Shown piece by piece: positions 63,812-64,000 of a DNA stretch of 64,000 bases. A model generated the notes under the pieces. The model was given only the letters and a program-made list of their open reading frames with translations. It was not told the DNA's origin and did not search any database. The stretch lies in NCBI RefSeq assembly GCF_017304615.1, contig NZ_JAFKLZ010000001.1, forward strand, positions 310,001-374,000. Direction: 5' to 3'. Made by a program: the position numbers and the translations under genes. Positions within the stretch are counted from its first letter, which is position 1; each line of letters starts with the position of its first letter. The stretch is from Sphingomonas sp. (GTDB lineage: Bacteria; Pseudomonadota; Alphaproteobacteria; Sphingomonadales; Sphingomonadaceae).

Positions 63812-64000
63812 TCGCGTTTGCCAATCGGCACGCCCTTCATGCGCAGGATGTCGTAGGCGGTGGTGACGTGGAAGTAGAAGTTGGGTAGCACGAACCCGAG
63901 CACATAGTCGCGCCCGGTGAAGGTGAATTCGCCGTTCGGGAATTTGAGGACAACCGACGCATCCTCGCGACCATTGATCGCCTCGGCGGGGACTGTGTTC
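63793..64000 (-). CDS. DUF1993 domain protein, C-terminal part (partial)
   Basis: About 69 codons up to the window edge. Read on the minus strand: NGREDASVVLKFPNGEF, GRDYVLGFVLPNFYFHVTTA, YDILRMKGVPIGKRDYLGGI. The FYFHVTTAYDILR segment with its conserved His is the mark of the DUF1993 family (DinB-like fold, function unknown). The start lies outside the window. Converges on modC. Confidence 0.85.
   Translation of the reverse strand, partial: NTVPAEAINGREDASVVLKFPNGEFTFTGRDYVLGFVLPNFYFHVTTAYDILRMKGVPIGKRDYLGGI

Overview
The window is GC-rich chromosomal DNA from an alphaproteobacterium, most likely a sphingomonad (Sphingomonadaceae). The grounds are the codon use, the many ATGA/GTGA stop-start overlaps, a palindromic repeat built on TTCCCGCGAAAGCGGGAA, a GCG_CRPN small secreted protein, and an exopolysaccharide locus carrying an exosortase with EpsI and EpsD partners. 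The taxonomic call rests on recalled gene families, not on a search.

Layout. (1) 1-6698: right end of a metal-resistance island. It holds the tail of a heavy-metal RND pump, then a minus-strand operon chrB-chrA-chrC (rhodanese/ChrB protein, chromate transporter, Tat-exported superoxide dismutase) plus a beta-propeller lipoprotein, then a 637-aa tyrosine integrase beside an intact tRNA-Glu(UUC). (2) 6747-17259: mostly housekeeping and metabolic genes: recJ, a prolyl-4-hydroxylase-like oxygenase, an RcnB-like protein, an orphan 2Fe-2S subunit, an extradiol dioxygenase, a sugar MFS carrier, a glutarate module (class III CoA-transferase and gcdH separated by a REP-like repeat), and a CitE-like lyase overlapping a ROK fructokinase. 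(3) 17276-51523: a large exopolysaccharide (EPS) locus of about 30 genes, beginning with a DUF1996 lipoprotein and UDP-glucuronate decarboxylase and ending with an acyltransferase. (4) 51535-64000: tRNA-Pro(CGG), a ferredoxin-NADP reductase, a CsgG/SH3 protein, pnuC with a nicotinamide riboside kinase, lepA, a spermidine-synthase-like methyltransferase, a GCG_CRPN protein, a giant hydrolase-deacetylase-glycosyltransferase fusion, modABC and the end of a DUF1993 gene.

How the EPS genes fit together. A polyprenyl-phosphate sugar transferase starts the repeat unit. Several glycosyltransferases (GT2, GT4, GT25, GT26) extend it, using among others UDP-xylose from the decarboxylase. Two methyltransferases, an MBOAT/SGNH pair, an acyltransferase-3 and a secreted SGNH esterase can decorate or trim it. 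Wzx and Wzy flip and polymerise. A Wzz-like chain-length protein, a CpsD-type tyrosine kinase, a Wza-like protein and a 418-aa beta-barrel carry it out. The exosortase, EpsI, EpsD, a small accessory membrane protein and a TPR lipoprotein form a protein-sorting branch whose substrate is not in the window.

Most notable points: two genes that appear to begin with CTG inside a CTGA overlap (57205 and 62530); a single-chain PgaB+PgaC-like architecture (58374-61754); a pair of DUF1996 paralogues within the EPS locus; composite repeats in a divergent EPS promoter (35121-35175); and the chrBAC island with a fourth, propeller gene.
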